A stretch of DNA of 64,000 nt from Xanthostigma xanthostigma (Eukaryota > Arthropoda > Insecta > Raphidioptera > Raphidiidae): the NCBI GenBank assembly GCA_963575645.1, contig OY754469.1:16324001-16388000 (forward strand), given 5' to 3'. The position numbers were made by a program, and so were the translations under genes. The stretch's first letter is position 1; the number at the start of each line of letters is the position of its first letter. Below the pieces are notes generated by a model. That model had not been told where the DNA came from, searched no databases, and saw nothing but the letters and a program-made list of their open reading frames with translations. This document shows positions 9,595 through 20,116 of this stretch, one piece after another.

Positions 9595-10709
9595 ATCAAT
9601 GCAGGGGCGGACTTACATGAAGGCGAAACAGGCAGTCGTCTGCTTTGCATTCGCCAGAGGGCGCCAAACGGTTGCACCGAGGGTGCCAAGTGGCTGCATA
9701 AAAGTACTTAAGCTTGCAAAATTGAAAAATTAAAAAAAAAAAACTTAACTTTCTCTTTTAATTAAAAAAAATTAATATCATGGTTTTGTAAGCTTGCTTT
9801 TACATTAAAAGCAGGAACAAATTTTCTAATCTCGCGCGATTTAAATTGGCGCCATTAAGTGTTTTCACAAAATCCAATAATCGATTATGAAAAAAGCCGG
9901 ACATTTAAAAAAAAAGACGAGTTGCACTCCGAGAGTGCCGGCAGAAGTGAAAACTTGAATATTAACATCTTACGAATTTTCGATCAAAATGGTTTGCATC
10001 ATAGATTGCATTTTTATGTACGATATTTCAACGCTAGATGTCTAACGTTGTATAATGGTTTGTATCATAGATTGCATTTTTATGTACGATATTTCAACGC
10101 TAGATGTCTAACGTTGTATAAACAATTACTATCACTTAGAGAGTTTTCTCGCTCACCCAGTTCTTACTTTTCCTGACGCGAGTTTAACATTTTTTACCCA
10201 TTACAAAAAAGTGTACAACGCCGCTAAAGAAGTTTTCACTTCAAAAAGTCCGGACATTTTAGTTACAAAATGAAATAATTAATTCCACGTATAATGCACC
10301 TTTTAGACGTTTCGAACAGTTGGTCTGGTATCAAGTGTTAAAAAATATAAGAATTAATATGTTAAGAAAACTAGCGTTGAAGTAAAAAATGACTGTCTTA
10401 TAGAAAACTATTTTTTCCCCAAAAGAGATTATTATTATATGTTTGATCTAGTTAATTGATAGAAACAAAGTAGATTCTTTTTAGTTGAGATGAGTCATGA
10501 GACTGACTAATTACTTTAACTAGTTGAAATATTTCTATGTATAATGAATATTTAAATAAAGATTGAAGACTGATTTGATACGTGCATTTTATTTTAAGGT
10601 AATTAAATGAAAAAAATATTTTTTTATTTTTCTATCTGCGTAAAAAATTCGGACGAATTAAAAAGCCGGACAAATCCGGACGGATGGTAACCCTACCCCT
10701 GTATCAATG
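9594..10709. mobile_element. Composite hAT-like element with 8-bp duplication
   Basis: A perfect 8-bp duplication TATCAATG at 9594-9601 and 10702-10709 flanks 1,100 bp (9602-10701). The left end starts CAGGGGCGGACTTACATGAA and the right end, inverted, starts CAGGGGTAGGGTTACCATCC. Both are recognisable hAT termini but after the first six bases they belong to different-looking families. No transposase is evident; a 105-codon frame at 9859-10176 carries no known domain but has an in-frame duplication. Confidence 0.8.
9989..10120 (+). repeat. 66-bp in-frame tandem duplication
   Basis: Two adjacent 66-bp units starting with GGTTTGCATCATAGATTGCA (9991) and GGTTTGTATCATAGATTGCA (10057), nearly identical. 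The unit is exactly 22 codons, so the frame at 9859-10176 stays open through both copies. No known protein motif. Confidence 0.85.
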
Positions 10710-11814
10710 ACGATTCACGAAACTGTTTAGAACCGTTATATAAATGGCCACTAAACATTTATGTGATTTTTTGTTTGGGTTCTATTTAATTTGATATTAA
10801 AAAAATAACACTGTGGTCTATGATTAACACCGTTGAAATAATTTTCCACATTTAGAATAAACAATTGAAGAAAATAATATCAATTGTCGTTTTTTAATTG
10901 CAACAATAACATAAATATCCGTTTATCAATAATAATATTATTTTTAAACAAATATGCTATCTATTCACTACTTTATCAGTTCGATAAGTCTTTTTTTTTT
11001 GGTTTCACAAAATAGTAAACTGCACATGCGAGATATACGGGTCGGTATAATATCCTATCAGAGAGCGTCTCGTGTGGCGCTATTCAATTGTCGACAACGT
11101 TATGCGTTTGTCAGTCGTTAGTCGTTTGTCTGACGTTGCGGTCGCATCTGCAAAGCTCTGTATTAACGTTACTTATTTGTTTGTAACGAACGCAACGGGC
11201 GCCAAATTTAAATCTAAATTACTCATTGTTTATACTGTAGTGAATGCCATAATTTATGCAACGTAACTTTTGACAAATGTTTAAGTATTATACAATGAAG
11301 CATATATTAAAAAAATAATATCGACTTCCAAATATCAGAACAAACTATAAAGTTTTACTTTTTACTATTAAAACTCTAAAAAAATCGATAACTTTTCCCT
11401 TTAGTATTATTCTTTGTAATAAAAATACGATGTATGGTTTTTTATATTAAAGAAACATAAGCTTCTTGTAAGAAAAAGAATAAAGATTACATTATTGTAT
11501 ATTTGTTTGGTGTAAATGTGTAAGTGTGTTTTTTTTTCGTTTGAAACAGCAGAGCTTAACATCACATAGGCGTCGGTTTTTCTCTTTTCTGTTGATTTAA
11601 TTTCATATCGTGCTACCAAATACTTTTCGTTTCACAAGAAAGACAACGAAGATCTTCAAAGCTTTTCACAGACGTTTGAAAGAGGTATGTAGAGACAAAA
11701 GAATTATTTTTGTTCCTTATAGGTACAGACCGTTTAAAAATTAACCAGCTATCCATATTATTTTTATCGAAAAACTTTTCAAATCGAGATAAAATCAATT
11801 TTAATAGACGATGT
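10710..11814. other. Unassigned spacer
   Basis: No recognised element. The stretch 11030-11260 is slightly richer in GC and CpG than its surroundings but shows no defensible gene structure. Confidence 0.45.
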
Positions 11815-12340
11815 AGAATAGAATAGTTGTTTATTTGTAAAAATCAGATTATATCTGAGGTATTATAAGGCACAGTTCCTACAAGATGTGCTTTTAACTT
11901 TTTTTTAAACTGATTGTCTTTGAGACATTTTATTTCTTGCGGTAAAGAATGGAACATTTTGACTCCTCTATATAAAACAATGATTTGTCAAAGAAGGCTG
12001 TTTTATGTTTGAGAGTAATCTCTGTCCAAACCTTTGATTAACGTCTGATTAAAACTCTTCAATAAATAATATTACTTTTATTTATTAAAGAGTAATTTCT
12101 GTGTTGTGGGTATCATACTTATTCGGCGCTTTAACGCCTAATCATAATTCTTACATAGAAAAGTTAAAACTTCATAGGCATAAATACCGTAATATGTTAA
12201 AAGTTCATTATTTTTAAATATTGGCCGACGTGAGTCCCTATTAATCGAATTATTCTTTTTTGAATTAGAAAAACTCTACCTTTGTCAGTTATATGACCCC
12301 AAACTGTTATGCCATACGTAATGGTAGGAATTACATATCA
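11815..12340 (-). pseudogene. LINE (Jockey/CR1-like) RT 3' coding remnant
   Basis: Minus-strand translation of 11850-12005 gives YRGVKMFHSLPQEIKCLKD and FKKKLKAHL, the typical end of a LINE polymerase ('lyn-LP-eik...F-kkLk'). 12120-12330 contains YGITVWGH and FLIQKRIIRLIG, which belong to the same protein upstream. Frameshifts and stops separate the pieces, and a Penelope terminal fragment is inserted at about 12013-12075. Dead copy. Confidence 0.65.
12013..12075. repeat. Penelope terminal-repeat fragment
   Basis: Contains CTTTGATTAACGTCTGATTA and ACTCTTCAATAAATA, the outer edge of Penelope family A terminal repeats, facing a short inverted counterpart TTTATTTATTAAAGAG. It splits the LINE remnant. 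Confidence 0.6.
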
Positions 12341-12740
12341 TGCATGATAAAAAAATAGCAATAGCTATAAGAACTGTTATATTCAAAATATGACTGAATA
12401 ATTAAGTACAAAATATTTTTAAATAATTAATATATATTTTTAAGAGGGGTTTACCTCCTCACTCCCGCCTAAAATTTATTACACGTTCCTGATCGTATTT
12501 TTTCTCCCAGGATAGATTAATTTGCTCCAAAGTGTCTTATGGGACGCTACAGGCCAAATTACAAAAAATGTGTTCACTTAACATCCTTATAAATATTAAA
12601 TGGTTTTAGGTCCGCTATACATACTGGAAAAAAAACTTTTCAATATGTTTAATGAGTAAAGTTTTTAGATTTGAAAATATACCGCAATCGTTCCCCATGT
12701 TGAGGCTTATGATTTCATTAAAATATTATATAAAAGTTTT
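12341..12740. other. Unassigned spacer
   Basis: AT-rich; nothing recognised. Confidence 0.45.
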
Positions 12741-12744
12741 CGTA

Positions 12745-12870
12745 ACTAACGAATTATAATAAGTAAATAAAATTATCGACTATATATTGACAAAAATAAT
12801 AAAATTATAAAAAATTGGTCGGTAATTTTATTTATTTGAAGAGTTCTATTCAGACGTTAATCAAAGATTT
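12745..12870. repeat. Penelope terminal repeats, short inverted pair
   Basis: AAATAAAATTATCGAC and GGTCGGTAATTTTATTTATT face each other around TATATTGACAAAAATAATAA, followed by the outer edge GACGTTAATCAAAGATT. No hammerhead-like motif remains. Confidence 0.65.
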
Positions 12871-13569
12871 TTTTTTTTTTATTTTGAAAAACAAACAACA
12901 CAAAGTGTGCTTCAACCCGAGGATTATTAGCACTGTACAATGGTATATAAGAAATCAAAGATTTGAATTATAATAAGTTCAAAAAATAAATATCAATGAC
13001 AACTGACAGATAATAATTATTTTCATATTCAAAAAAATACATAAATTACCCAAATTATACAAAATAGTGTAAGACTTAAAATTACTATTTAATGTCTCTC
13101 AAGCACGTGAGTACAATAAATTGCGGTACTTGGTACAATAACGTTATTTAAAAAGTATATGTGTTAATGTTATGGACTATGTTATTAATTAGGGCATTGT
13201 GTATAATGTCCAGGCAATATGAATAATGACAAGTCAAATCGGGCCATATAATAAATAATCATTAAAACTTTATTATTTATCACAGTGCCCGGTCTATGAA
13301 TATTGCTATATGATTGTTGGGCAATTTGATAATTTAAGTACATTTGGCTAGACGTGGGGAGCAGGGACAAATATGTGACACGCACTAGCCAATCAAAGCA
13401 CGCAACTCATCCCCTGCTCACAACAGAGCGTATTTTACAATATTTTTCGTTTTGAGGTCCCCCGAACCCAATAATATATTTTTAATTTAAGACTGATTAT
13501 CTTAAAAAAAAATTAATATTCGTTTTATATTTTGAATTTGTTACTAAGTACCATTCGTACCTTCCTAAC
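12871..13569. other. Unassigned spacer
   Basis: No gene or mobile element recognised. Confidence 0.45.
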
Positions 13570-14077
13570 ATAATAGGTCATATGCATAAAACTCCAAATT
13601 GGTTAAAATTTTTATTTCGAAATATATTTTAGTTCTTGATCATAACGTAATGGTTATTTTATTAATCTAATCACTGAAAAAAATACAACTAATTAAAAAG
13701 AAATGTAGAAAATAAGCGCTATTTTCGAATTCTCAAAACGCATCATGACGTCAGAGTATATATCAACAACAGTTTCCATGACGACGATGTCGTCTCACAG
13801 TAAGATTATGTCAGTATTTAGAGAAAACAACAAATAAACTTCATTTAGAACATTGACAATTTCACATCAAGGTTGGCATGCATCGTATATCATGACGTCA
13901 CATAAGCCCGCGAACATGGCCGATTGTTTAAACTGTCTATTTTTGAATGTGGAATTTAATATTTTTTTTCTTATGATAATATTACATTTTTAAATGATTA
14001 TCAATTTTTTTCCGTATTATGGTTGACTAAATAATCTATTAAAAATATAAAAAAAAATCATGCATATGACCTATTAT
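13570..14077. mobile_element. TIR element of ~508 bp
   Basis: A perfect 18-bp terminal inverted repeat, ATAATAGGTCATATGCAT at 13570-13587 and its complement at 14060-14077, frames the region. Two TGACGTCA palindromes lie inside (about 13744 and 13894). No coding sequence. A MITE of unknown superfamily; no target duplication could be assigned. Confidence 0.6.
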
Positions 14078-14148
14078 TTTATAATAATAATGTATGTCAA
14101 CATTAAAATAATTAATATTAAAATAATTTAATAAAAATATATTTTTAT

Positions 14149-14405
14149 TAAATAAAATTATCGACCAATTTTTCAGACAATATATTAACAAACAATATAA
14201 AATTAATACATTAACGTTTCAATCCGGATTTGGACCTTCTTCAGAATTGATAATTTTTTATTAAGTAGTCATGGAAATAATAATTTGTGAGTACCTAAAA
14301 AAGAAAGAAAAATTATTAAAAACAAAAATTATTTCAATATAATATTATATATATTACTTAAATTTTCTGTATCTAATTGAGCATTGAGAGAATTTTTATT
14401 TGATT
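14149..14405 (-). repeat. Penelope 3' terminal region
   Basis: Directly downstream of the polymerase on the minus strand. It contains the family A signature GGTCGATAATTTTATTTA (minus strand) at its end and a hammerhead-like motif at 14213-14244. This physically links the terminal repeats scattered across the window to this polymerase. Confidence 0.8.
14213..14244 (-). ncRNA. Hammerhead-like ribozyme motif next to Penelope ORF
   Basis: Minus strand: CTGAAGA, extra A, stem GGTCC/GGATT with loop AAATCC (one G-U and one weaker pair), GAAAC and GTT. Outside the core, ATT before CTGA pairs with AAT after the cleavage base, and a second short pairing (TA/TA) follows an internal loop, which is the expected helix I layout. 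Lies about 160 bp after the polymerase stop codon. Confidence 0.6.
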
Positions 14406-16313
14406 TTATATGTAACATTTCCGAAATATTTCTTTTAAAAAATTAGTTTCATTATCTAAAATTTTAATATTATTCCAATTAATTTTGTGGTCAAGTTCTA
14501 ATTTGTGTTTAGTTATTACATTGTGTTTGTCAGGCATTAATTTGTGATTATTTTGATGCTCTTTTATTCTTGTTTTAAGAGCTCTTTTAGTTTGACCAAT
14601 ATAATTCTTAGCACAATTTTCACAATTAATTTTATATACAACATTATGCTTTTGAAATTTATTAATTTTATCTTTTCCCTTTTTAATAATTTTATCAAGT
14701 TTATTATTAACATTAAAAACAGTTTTTATATTTAAATTTTTAAGAAATGAACTAAATTTTATTGAAATATTTTTGAAAAAAGGAATTACTATAAAAGGAC
14801 AATCAACATTATTAACATTGTTTTGTGAATTATGACTTTTTGTTAATTTATTAATTCTAATTTTGATAAATTTATTTATAAATTTGAGAGGATAAGAATT
14901 GGCAAGTAGAATTTGACGAACTAAATTAAAATTATTTAAGTGAAATTTTGGTTTAGATAATAAAATAGATTTATCAATAAGATTATAAACCATAGCTATC
15001 TTTTGATTTATTGGATGATTAGAATAAAAATTTAAAACTCTACCAGAACTAGTTGGTTTATTAAACCAGTTAAATTCAACATTACCGTTATTATTAATAA
15101 TTAGTGTATCTAGAAAACTAATTTGATTATTATTTTCTATTTCATGAGTGAATTTAATTTTAGGGTGAAAATTATTAAATATACAAATCATATAGTTTAT
15201 TTTATCTTTAGGAATAATGCAAAAAATATCGTCAACATATCTGTGATAGATAATAGGTAGAAAATTAAGATTACCAAAACATTGTTTTTCTAAATCTCTC
15301 ATAACAAATTCAGCAAAAATTGGAGACAAAGGAGAACCCATAGGAGTACCATCAATTTGTTGATAGCATTTATTATCAAATAAAAAATATGTGGAATTTA
15401 AAATTAAATTGATGGCTATAGTTAATTCATTCCACGGAATGTTACAATGTGGACTTATAATATTCCAACGCGATTTAATACTGTTAATAATAAGTTCATT
15501 TGGTATATTAGTAAATAATGATGTAACGTCGAGTGATATCATGATATGATCTTTTGGAATAATGACATTTTTGATTTTATTAATAAATTCATAGGAATTT
15601 ATTACAGAATGGTTAGTTTCTTGTAAACCGTTAGATAAAATTTTATGTAAAAAAGCAGCTAAGTGATGTAGAGGACTACCAATGGATGACACAATCATTC
15701 TGTAAGGAACATCTTTTTTATGTATTTTTGGTAAAGCATAAGCGCGTGCTAAATTGGCTGAAGTTATAAATAACTTTTTAAAATCAATGTTATCAATATA
15801 TTCATTAGATATCCATCTTTTAAGTAATGTTTTTTGTTTATCAATAATATTATTAATAGGATTTCTTTTAGTTAGTAAATAAGTATTTTTATCTAATAAC
15901 ATTTCATTAACTTTTTCTAAATAAGTAGTCCAATTAACTGCTACAGTTACATTTCCTTTATCAGCTTTAGTAAATAATATATCAGAATTATTTTTAATAA
16001 AATTTTGAGTAAAGTTAATATTACGTTCAATTTGTTTTTCAATAAAGCTTTTATGTATTATCTTTTTTTGTTTCTTTGATTGTTCAATTATAAAATCAAC
16101 AGTCTTATGTCTAATTTCGTTATGTAATGTTATTGGAATTTTATAAAGACTTGATTCAACACATTTGATAAATTCAATTTGAGCATTTTTATCTAAAATA
16201 TCACGTTTTAAGCTAAATTTACCTCCAAGAGATACTATATCAACAACTTCATTAGGTATAATTTTATTAGAGAGATTAATATCAGAAAATTTAATTTGAT
16301 AACACGACTTTTA
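14406..16313 (-). CDS. Penelope-like retroelement polymerase (RT + GIY-YIG), 5' truncated
   Basis: An open frame of about 635 codons; the first ATG is at 15902 (498 codons to the stop), but the same frame is open back to a stop near 16314 and already shows family sequence upstream (NLSNKIIPNEVVDIVSLGGKF, then DILFTKADKGN), so the true start is lost. Counting from the ATG: LPKIHK 57-62, SLDVTSLFTNIP 123-134 (RT motif A), QIDGTPMGSPLSPIFAEF 182-199 (motif B), YVDD 222-225 (catalytic motif C), then WFNKPTSSGRVLNFYSNHP. The C-terminus holds a GIY-YIG nuclease: VYKI ~422, CxxC ~427-430, YIGQT ~434, R and EH ~445-449. No stops or frameshifts: the youngest-looking gene here. It would copy its own RNA at a nick it makes. 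Truncation means this copy probably cannot transpose. Confidence 0.95.
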
Positions 16314-16393
16314 AACTCATGTGTCTAAAAACTATAGTTTATGGTCAGAATCTAAGGTTATATTAATCTAGATCTTCTGACAATGCACGAGCC

Positions 16394-16844
16394 TTAAGGC
16401 CGCTGCACACGAGGCTAGGAATGCTGCTAGAAACGCTGCTAGGACTTCTGATAGCCGGTAGGCTGGGTACGAAACTGGAAATGACGTCACTTCGGGATGC
16501 CTTGCTAGCTCAGAAGATAGGTTTTAAAATTATAACAGGGGCTATTTTCCCTGCTAGATTTGCGGCTAGGTATGAGCAAGAACCAATCAGGAAGCAGTAT
16601 CTTCACGTGGGCACTTGACAAACGCCCACATGGCGTCATTCTGCCAGACAACAGACACGTTTTGCTCTGTGTTTATATTCTGTCATTGCGCGCGCACCAG
16701 ATCTATCCACAAAACAAACTTGAAAAATAGTCTCGTGTGAAGCGAGTACTTAACAGCAATCAAGAAAACCAGCGCTAGAAAACTAGTAGGCAAATCTAGC
16801 AAGGAATCTAGCAGCGTTTCTAGCCTCGTGTGCAGTGGCCTTTA
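16394..16844. mobile_element. PIF/Harbinger-like MITE M1, complete copy
   Basis: Target duplication TTA at 16394-16396 and 16842-16844, with terminal inverted repeats AGGCCGCTGCACACGAGGCT. A 3-bp TWA duplication is the mark of PIF/Harbinger elements. 445 bp with no transposase. Related copies at 43273-44065 and 53338-54500. All three keep a TGACGTCA palindrome (here 16492-16499), and there is a CACGTGGGC motif. A 65-codon frame inside is not a gene. Confidence 0.82.
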
Positions 16845-17246
16845 GGCCTGCCGCATTTTGAGCACAGCCCACGCGTGGGCTAATCTGTAAAACACAGGCC
16901 TAAATAACTGGCCCACTCACGTAGGTGCAAAACTGTCACATTTGCACTAGTCAATGCAGGGGCGCAAATGTGATTGTTCACCGGCCCATAGAGCTATATG
17001 ATTACCACAAACCGTCACATTAATTGCGCATGTGCATTGGCTCTGTGTGCAAATGTGAGAGGTTTATACCGAATAAGTTGGCTACGGGTGCTATGTTTAT
17101 TTAACGTGCTTGTTACTAGAATTTCAATCTGTTAAGATTCGGTCTTGGGGTATGCATAGAAACTTATCAATCATTATTTAACGCGAATCTATTACGGAGA
17201 GTAGGCGGTATGCTATTATTATGCCTAACATTTAATACTGTTATTA
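16845..17246. other. Spacer with a 16-bp palindrome
   Basis: No gene found. AGCCCACGCGTGGGCT at about 16867-16882 is a perfect palindrome. The rest has no recognised repeat. Confidence 0.45.
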
Positions 17247-17295
17247 ATAAAAATCGCAGGATTGTGGACAAAAAGTTATTTATTAATTAGTGTAC

Positions 17296-17338
17296 GACGT
17301 TTCGTCTATAAATTTAGACTTTTTCAAGTACCTACAAA
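17296..17338 (-). ncRNA. Degenerate hammerhead-like motif, family C
   Basis: Minus strand: TTGAAAAA in place of CTGANGAN, then perfect stem GTCTA/TAGAC, GAAAC and GTC. Two core bases (C3 and G8) are changed, which should abolish cleavage, but the hairpin and 3' core are exact. Confidence 0.4.
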
Positions 17339-17387
17339 TGTGAAAATTTAAAACAATAATTATTATTTTTAAATTTTCACATTTGTA

Positions 17388-17420
17388 CTTGAAAAAGTCT
17401 AAATTTATAGACGAAACGTC
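17388..17420 (+). ncRNA. Degenerate hammerhead-like motif, family C (opposite arm)
   Basis: Mirror copy of 17296-17338 with the same two core substitutions, so they predate or were shared by both arms. Stem GTCTA/TAGAC and GAAACGTC are intact. Confidence 0.4.
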
Positions 17421-17498
17421 GTACACTAATTAATAAATAACTTTTTGTCCACAATCCTGCGATTTTTATTAATAATTATCTCGATGGACACGATATCT

Positions 17499-17633
17499 AA
17501 TATATATGTTACCGGCCAAACCCGATTTCAGGACAAACTAGTTTGGTCTAGGCCAAACTGGTTTATAGGACTAGTTTGGCCTAGGCCAAACTAGTTTGTC
17601 CTGAAATCGGGTTTGGCCGGTAACATATATATT
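17499..17633. mobile_element. Nested-palindrome element P1
   Basis: The outer arms TATATATGTTACCGGCCAAA and the complement end symmetric. Inside lie further small palindromes built on AAACTAGTTTG and GGCCTAGGCC. The whole 135 bp can fold into one long hairpin or several short ones. Its plan matches the element at 27651-27802, although the sequence differs. No known superfamily recognised. Confidence 0.7.
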
Positions 17634-17639
17634 TAATAC

Positions 17640-17896
17640 TGTATTGGGTATCAGTTCTTAAACGCCCGAATTTGTAGATTGCTACTATTTTTTCGTTGAC
17701 TTACGTTGCAAAATTGGTCTCCACGAAAAGTGATTTTATTTTAACGCAAAAATATATAATCTGTGTTCATCCTGAGTATTCATTTTAAATAGTGGTGAAA
17801 GAATTTTTCAAATAGGTGCGGTGGTTCCGGAAATTACCCTCAGCATGCACACAACCTCACAAAATTCGCACTGTCTCTTTATAATATTAGTATAGA
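17640..17896 (-). mobile_element. Helitron family 2, 5' portion
   Basis: Minus-strand start TCTATACTAATATTATAAAG at 17896; the body matches 1470-1581 plus 2187-2300. No 3' hairpin was found, so truncated. The adjacent hAT inserted at its very end. Confidence 0.75.
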
Positions 17897-18281
17897 TCAG
17901 GGCTGCCCAACCTATTAGTAGGGGCGATCTACTTTTTTTTAAATAGTGTCATTGCGATCTACCAATATGCGGGAAAAAATAAAAATCGCTTTTATAACGT
18001 TGCAAATATAGAAACTTTATTGAACATTTAAGTGGGAACAAAAATTATGCGATATCGAGTATAGTCATATAAAAAAATAAAGAAACAAAATTAGGAATAT
18101 AGTGAAGTAATTTTAATGAGATCGCTGACACTGTACAATTTGAACTAATTTGAATAAAAATTTCACTATACTTCGATTTAGTTTGAAATAATTTTTGGAT
18201 GTTAGAATAGATAAAGTATAAAAATCTACTTAAAATTACGCCGCGATCGCGATCGACTTGTTGGGCACCCCTGGTAGAGAT
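17890..18281. mobile_element. Small hAT-like MITE
   Basis: Starts CAGGGCTGCCCAACCTATTA (17898), ends GACTTGTTGGGCACCCCTG (18273): 376 bp with terminal inverted repeats. Flanking 8-mers GTATAGAT and GTAGAGAT differ at one base, an aged hAT target duplication. The internal phrase GCGATCTAC/GCGATCGAC is typical of this widespread MITE type. No transposase. Confidence 0.75.
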
Positions 18282-18777
18282 ACTAGGAAATGCTAGTGGA
18301 CCCCTAACCAATTTCCAAAATCTCAAATGCGGACGAATATTATCAATTTTTCTGCTTTGGTTAATACATAAAATTTGAGAACAAAATCCTGTAGCTTTGG
18401 AAAACTCTTGTTGTAAACATATAGATTTAGATATACTTATTATAGACGTTCGACAACAAAGGTTGTACGATACGTAATTGTTCCAGTTATACTTATTCAA
18501 TTTTGCAGCATTAGTATAATTTAAACTGCTTTTAAAAATGAAAATCGAGTTAGAAATTATTATTTGGAATGTTCGAGAGAGTAGGTACATTTTTGGTAAA
18601 TACATTGCACAATAAAACTTTTGAACAGTCTGTATATTTTATATTTACTTTCCAATAACACGTATTTTTGTCACTATAAAATAAAAAGTCCAGCAAATTG
18701 GACGACAGTACCATTTCACCTTCAAAAATATTGACATTTGACACACTATAATAAAGAAAATTACTTTCTGTTAATGC
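18282..18777. other. Unassigned spacer
   Basis: A 186-codon minus frame (18045-18605) runs from here into the hAT MITE; because it crosses the element border and has no motif, I do not treat it as a gene. Confidence 0.45.
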
Positions 18778-18966
18778 ATTTTTGGACTTGATGCCATCGT
18801 GAACCGCTTTTTGATTCTCAATTCATCCCGTTTCCTATTTTAGTGGATTGTGTGAGTCGGAAAAACCCCTGAAAAAGTTTTTCCGACTCACACAATCCAC
18901 TAAAATAGGAAACGGGATGAATTGAGAATCAAACAGCGGTTCACGATGGCATCAAATCCAAAAATG
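18778..18966. mobile_element. Hairpin MITE with ~90-bp arms
   Basis: CATTTTTGGACTTGATGCCA inward on the left mirrors TGGCATCAAATCCAAAAATG on the right, with only a few mismatches and a loop of under 10 bases near 18866-18875. No coding sequence; a strong cruciform or hairpin-RNA candidate. Confidence 0.8.
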
Positions 18967-19974
18967 TTTGGTACAAGAGTTGATCTCTTTGACCCAAAGA
19001 ACAATAATCCTAGATAAAAAATACAGGGTCGTATTTAAGAAAGTGTAGTTGACCTTGATATTTTGAAGACGAAAAAAACGAAAAAAAAACAACATCACTG
19101 TTCTTTCCCCTTGATTCTCTGTAACTTTTGTCCGAAATTTTTTTTTCGAAAACCCTTCCTCTAAAAAATAAAAGGGTGTTCGGTTTTTAAAAAACCATAC
19201 TGTATATCATGGTATCAGGTAAAATCAGTTTTTTTAAAGAAATCGGGTTTGCTGAACGTTCAATTGAAGGTCGTCAGTTATTTTTTTATTTTTTTAATAA
19301 AACCAACTATAATACGATACAGTGTTTATTTCGTGACGTAGAAAAGACGAAGTCTTGGGATTGTCATTTGCTGTAATTGCGTCACATCAGCCGATCGACG
19401 TATATTTGATTGATAGTAGTTTGTTTTTATGTCACACTTATAGTACATTGTAACGTCACAGGGTTCTACATAATTAATAACACACGTTAAACGATCAATC
19501 ATACGTTTTTTTTTTTCGGAAAGTCAAGATTCATATTTAGTGTTCGGTTGCAGTTTTCAAAATAGTAAACTGCATAATAATACATCAGTATTAAATAAGC
19601 ACCATAATTTCATTATTGAATGTATATTTCGATTGCAATGTTCTCATCAGCAAAAACTAAAGGCTAGTATGAAGGCGGCAAAAAATTAACCTGAATTAGG
19701 GATTATGAAAAAATTAAAGTACGTAGGTAGCAAAAATAGTAGGTTAACAGCTGTTGAGGAAAATAGTAACAGCTTAATAATCAGTTGTAAGTTTTGTTTT
19801 AATTTAAACTGGCATCGAGTTTTTGTTTTGGTAACTAAATTTATTGTTAAACGGAAACTTGACGACGGATAAAAAATAGAGAATGAGCATTCCTAAATGT
19901 TGTCATATCTTTAAAGTTATAGTCAAATAATAAACAAAGAAACAACATTCAGAACCGTAATATAAAAACTTCAT
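18967..19974. other. Unassigned spacer
   Basis: AT-rich. CAGGGTCGTATTTAAGAAAG near 19023 looks like a lone hAT terminus, without a partner. Confidence 0.4.
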
Positions 19975-20116
19975 CGAATCGACACGACCCCGTAATTGTT
20001 TTTTAAAGAACTCCCCCAAACGCCCTCCCCTTTTCACTGCGCAAACATACACCATCGCATCGACACGACCCTGTTATTGTTTTTTAAAGAACTCCCCCCC
20101 AAACGCCCTCCCCGTT
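19975..20116 (+). repeat. Two-copy ~80-bp tandem repeat
   Basis: The segment TCGACACGACC-(C/T)-GT followed by TTGTTTTTTAAAGAACTCCC and CAAACGCCCTCCCC occurs twice, at about 19980 and 20057. Copies are highly similar but not identical. Confidence 0.75.

Larger units (their letters stand above)
17247..17476. mobile_element. Penelope-type inverted repeat, family C
   Basis: A near-perfect inverted repeat: each arm carries ATCGCAGGATTGTGGACAAA, TAATTAGTGTACGACGTTTC and a GTCTA/TAGAC hairpin. The arm layout (two opposed terminal repeats, each with a GAAACGTC hairpin) is the one seen in Penelope family A, but the flanking sequence differs, so I call it a third family. No coding sequence. Confidence 0.6.

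Noticed and set aside
18045-18605. A 186-codon minus-strand frame
   Set aside because: It crosses the border of the hAT MITE (ends 18273) and has no recognisable domain; best explained by chance.
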